Positions 14,280-16,601 of a DNA stretch of 16,601 nt are shown one piece after another. This DNA comes from Rhodospirillales bacterium (GTDB lineage: Bacteria; Pseudomonadota; Alphaproteobacteria; Rhodospirillales; JADHTD01): NCBI GenBank assembly GCA_016776525.1, contig JADHTD010000022.1:1-16601 (forward strand), read 5' to 3'. The stretch's first letter is position 1. Each line of letters begins with the position of its first letter. Below the pieces are notes generated by a model. That model searched no databases. It was not told the origin of the DNA and saw nothing but the letters and a program-made list of their open reading frames with translations. The position numbers were made by a program, and so were the translations under genes.

Positions 14280-14693
14280 GATTATTTCTCCCGATTTCAT
14301 GCCGCCGGTTGGGGTTTTCAATCCTCCGTCCCGGCCTTGATCCTTGGTATTTATCCGACTGGAGATCGTCCCGGATGAGACTATATCCGAAGTGCAGCGG
14401 AGAACACCGCAAAGTTTATATCGAAGTATCCCGGCCTGGATAGTCCGGAAAAAAGTCTCGCCCGGCAAGCCTGCGACGGAACGCAGACCGGGGCCGGCCA
14501 CTTTTCCGGATCGGCCGCCATCCCCTTGTGCGACAACGGGAAATTAACGGAAAACCACACAGGCATATGCCCTTACGGGAGTTTTAGAACGGATTGAATA
14601 AAATTATTGTGAGTTGCCTAAAGTTCCGCTAGCACTAGCCCCCGTCACCCTCTAAAAGACTTCCCAACCCGAAAGGCCGAGGAGAATGTCCTG
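14280..14693. other. Divergent intergenic region between the BKACE gene and the permease gene
   Basis: This 414-bp gap should contain two divergent promoters. The right end is AT-rich (14581-14610) and may carry a promoter, though I can assign no convincing -35/-10 pair. Two inverted repeats stand out: CGGAT/ATCCG at 14372-14389 and GCTAGCACTAGC at 14628-14639. Open frames here on both strands lack ribosome sites and recognisable protein character, so I do not call a gene. Confidence 0.55.
14628..14639. promoter_or_regulatory. Short perfect inverted repeat before the permease gene
   Basis: GCTAGCACTAGC has five-base arms GCTAG and CTAGC around CA, centred about 60 bp before the permease ATG, where an operator for the linked GntR regulator could sit. 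The motif is short and may be chance. Confidence 0.3.
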
Positions 14694-15596
14694 ATGGACC
14701 TCGTGATGTATTGGTTCATGTTTCCGGTTTCCATACTGGTCGCCACCACCGCCATGTTGAGCGGTATCGGCGGCGCCGCTTACTTCATGCCCATCTTCAT
14801 CATCATCTTTCCGATGCTGGGACCGGAATATCCCCTGGCCAGTCCGGTCGCCGCCATCGGTGTCGCCTTGCTGACGGAGACCTTCGGGTTTTCTTCGGGG
14901 TTCGTCGGCTATTTCCGCAAGCGGCTGATCGATTTCAAGGTGGCCCGTTCCTTTCTGGTTTTTTCCGTACCCGCCGCCATCGCCGGCGCCCTGCTGTCCC
15001 ATTTGACCGATTCGAACCTGCTGTTGATGGGATACGGCGCACTCATGCTGATCCTTACCGTGGTCCTGTTCCGCGGCCACGAAGTCGAGATTGATGCCAC
15101 CAACGGCAACAACGACAAAGCCCCCTACCGGTCCAGACACCAAACACAACCGCATTCGACAACGGCCCGCAACGGGGATGTTTTTCAGTACCACTTTCAC
15201 CGGCCCCGCGGCGGCTCCATCCCGCTCGCCACCGGCGGCTTCCTGACCGGCATCCTGTCGGTCGGCATCGGCGAAGTGGTCATGCCGCTGCTGGTCAAAC
15301 GCTACCGGATACCGGTGCCGGTGGCGGCGGCGACCTCGATCCTGGTGGTCATCATCACCGTCATGTCGGCATCCTTCACCCATATCTCAACTTTGATTGC
15401 CGAAGGCGGCGTAAACGCGGTTCCCTGGAATTTGGTCATGTATACTATTCCGGCGGTGATCATCGGCGGCCAGATTGGCCCTAGGCTTCAAGGTGTGGTG
15501 CCTTCGAGAACCATGGAAAAAGTCATCGCCAGCCTGTTTTTCATCATCGGCATCGCCATGCTGTGGATCGTCTTCAAACCGTTCATCGGCACTTAA
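14694..15596 (+). CDS. TSUP/TauE-SafE family membrane permease
   Basis: This 300-residue membrane protein has the duplicated TSUP architecture. A first repeat (LSGIGGAAYFMPIF, then SPVAAIGVALL, residues 22-60) and a second (LSVGIGEVVMPLL, then PVAAATSILVV, residues 188-219) flank a polar middle segment (128-175) rich in His, Arg and Asn. Members export sulfite, sulfoacetate or other small organic anions. The substrate here is unknown. The ATG follows GAGGAGA with normal spacing. It is divergent from the BKACE gene and 226 bp upstream of a GntR-family regulator on the same strand, so the three may form one metabolic unit. Confidence 0.85.
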   Translation: MDLVMYWFMFPVSILVATTAMLSGIGGAAYFMPIFIIIFPMLGPEYPLASPVAAIGVALLTETFGFSSGFVGYFRKRLIDFKVARSFLVFSVPAAIAGALLSHLTDSNLLLMGYGALMLILTVVLFRGHEVEIDATNGNNDKAPYRSRHQTQPHSTTARNGDVFQYHFHRPRGGSIPLATGGFLTGILSVGIGEVVMPLLVKRYRIPVPVAAATSILVVIITVMSASFTHISTLIAEGGVNAVPWNLVMYTIPAVIIGGQIGPRLQGVVPSRTMEKVIASLFFIIGIAMLWIVFKPFIGT

Positions 15597-15822
15597 TCCA
15601 ACTGCAAACGACACGCCCCCGCTAAAAACAGGCATAAAACCCCGGATTCAGAAGAAACCGGGCACTCGATGATCGAAATGGGCTTGTCAAACCGGCGAAT
15701 AAATAATTTGATGTGCGGTCAGCCATTTGACGGGCCGCAAAGGCCTTCCTGGGGCAATTTTCGATAACCGGCTCAAAGACCGGAAATTTTCGGTCCTTTT
15801 CGATACTGGATGAGTGGGTGTA
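15597..15822. other. Spacer upstream of the GntR gene with a repeated motif
   Basis: TTTTCGATAACCGG (15758-15771) recurs imperfectly as TTTTCGATACTGG (15797-15809), 39 bp apart, close to four helical turns. A CCGG-CTCAAAGA-CCGG inverted repeat lies between them. Both copies are just upstream of the regulator start, which suggests an autoregulatory operator. No terminator with a T run follows the permease gene. Confidence 0.35.
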
Positions 15823-16569
15823 ATGAGCAACAGTAATACAAAAATGAAACTGGTGAATGGAAGTGATACCGGTGGCGGCACTTTGGCCTCTTCCGTATAC
15901 GACCATCTCCGCAATGATATTCTTCAGGGGAAACTGCGTCCGGGGGAAAAACTGCGCGCCGAATTTCTCAGGGAACGCTACAAAGTCGGGAACACCCCGG
16001 CTCGCGAAGCTCTCAACCGTTTGTCCGCCGAAGGACTGGTCTGCCGTGAGGACCAAAAGGGGTTCCATGTCGCAACGGTCAGCAAGTCGGAACTTCTGGA
16101 ACTCAATAAAACGCGCTGCTGGTTGGAGGAAATCGCCCTCCGGGAATCGATCCGCCGTGGCGATTCCGAATGGGAGGAAAAGCTGGTCCTCGCCAACCAC
16201 CGCCTGATGCGGACACCGCATGCGTCCGAATCCGGCGCCGACCTCGATATGCCACATCTGCGTAACCTGGAATGGGAACACCTGCACAGGGAATTCCACC
16301 GCTCGCTGACTTCGGCCTGCGGTTCCAAGTGGCTTCAGGGATTCTGCGATCAGTTGATGATGCAGGCCGACCGGTACCGGCAACTTGCCTTTACCGCCAG
16401 CTTCCCGAAACGCAATGAGCAGAAGGAACACCAGGACATCATCGATGCCTGTATCGAACGCAACGCCGACAAAGCCGTCGAACTGTTGCAGGGCCATTAC
16501 AACCAAACGGCCGACATTATCCTCAGTTCCGATCCGTCGCTGCTTGAAAACGCCAATCGAGCCAGCTGA
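15823..16569 (+). CDS. GntR/FadR-subfamily (FCD) transcriptional regulator
   Basis: This 248-residue protein has an N-terminal winged helix (about 20-85: SSVYDHLRNDILQGKLRPGEKL, then TPAREALNRLSAEGLV) and an all-helical FCD ligand domain (about 95-235). Histidines at the positions used by many FCD proteins to hold a metal (H159 in REFHRSL, H203 in EHQDII, H225 in GHYNQTA) suggest binding of a carboxylate through a metal. Such regulators usually control catabolism of organic acids, which suits the nearby BKACE enzyme and TSUP permease. The ATG at 15823 is chosen. A GTG three codons earlier (15814) is possible. A GGATGAG ribosome-like site precedes the ATG by 8 bp. Confidence 0.9.
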   Translation: MSNSNTKMKLVNGSDTGGGTLASSVYDHLRNDILQGKLRPGEKLRAEFLRERYKVGNTPAREALNRLSAEGLVCREDQKGFHVATVSKSELLELNKTRCWLEEIALRESIRRGDSEWEEKLVLANHRLMRTPHASESGADLDMPHLRNLEWEHLHREFHRSLTSACGSKWLQGFCDQLMMQADRYRQLAFTASFPKRNEQKEHQDIIDACIERNADKAVELLQGHYNQTADIILSSDPSLLENANRAS

Positions 16570-16601
16570 AACGGCTTAACGGAATAAGCGGGACATCCGG
16601 A

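Noticed and set aside
12999..14378. A 459-codon open frame on the + strand
   Set aside because: It is antisense to modA and the BKACE gene, has no recognisable domain and starts without a ribosome site.
14344..14566. Small open frames on both strands in the BKACE-permease gap
   Set aside because: They overlap each other antisense, have no good ribosome sites and encode low-complexity Pro/Arg-rich peptides.
15622..16506. A 294-codon open frame on the - strand
   Set aside because: It is antisense to the GntR regulator, whose winged-helix and FCD motifs are clear.

Overview
The window looks like GC-rich proteobacterial chromosome, most likely from an alphaproteobacterium that denitrifies. This rests on family content (nitrous-oxide-reductase accessory genes, a noncanonical nitric oxide reductase, molybdate uptake, a FadR-type regulator, a DUF849 enzyme) and GC-rich coding sequence. 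No marker gene fixes the taxon. There are 14 complete genes and one partial gene. I see no rRNA, tRNA, CRISPR array, insertion sequence or prophage.

Left part (1-1661, + strand): the last codons of a probable nosR, then an overlapping ApbE/NosX-type flavin transferase, then a single-domain bacteriohemerythrin with a perfect FNR/Dnr-type palindrome in front of it.

Centre-left (1696-7639, all on the - strand, so read right to left): a 61-residue membrane peptide, a CuA subunit II (NorS-like), a heme-copper subunit I (NorY-like), a SCO1/SenC copper chaperone, a di-heme cytochrome b fused to a 2[4Fe-4S] ferredoxin and an MvhD-like domain, and a 246-residue two-helix protein of unknown function. 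The catalytic subunit keeps the heme and CuB histidines but has Gln where oxygen reductases have the cross-linked Tyr. With the neighbouring CuA subunit and senC this matches the sNOR (norSY-senC) class of NO reductases. FNR/Dnr-type palindromes precede both the norS end and the cytochrome b gene. A strong hairpin terminator followed by an extended -10 promoter separates norY from senC. The cytochrome b-ferredoxin-MvhD fusion and its overlapping partner are the best candidates for something undescribed.

Centre (7640-10398): a 368-bp intergenic region, a soluble orphan triple-PAS histidine kinase (+), and a small secreted protein (-).

Right part (10659-16569): modABC molybdate transporter genes (-) lying directly behind a DUF849/BKACE beta-keto-acid cleavage enzyme. 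A 413-bp region separates the latter from a divergent TSUP/TauE-type permease and a GntR/FadR-type regulator (+).

Working picture: NosR/NosX support N2O reduction, sNOR reduces NO to N2O, SenC helps build its copper centre, and modABC supplies molybdenum that could serve a nitrate reductase. The FNR/Dnr-like sites would switch on hemerythrin, sNOR and the cytochrome b fusion together under low oxygen or NO. How electrons reach or leave the fusion protein cannot be read from this window.
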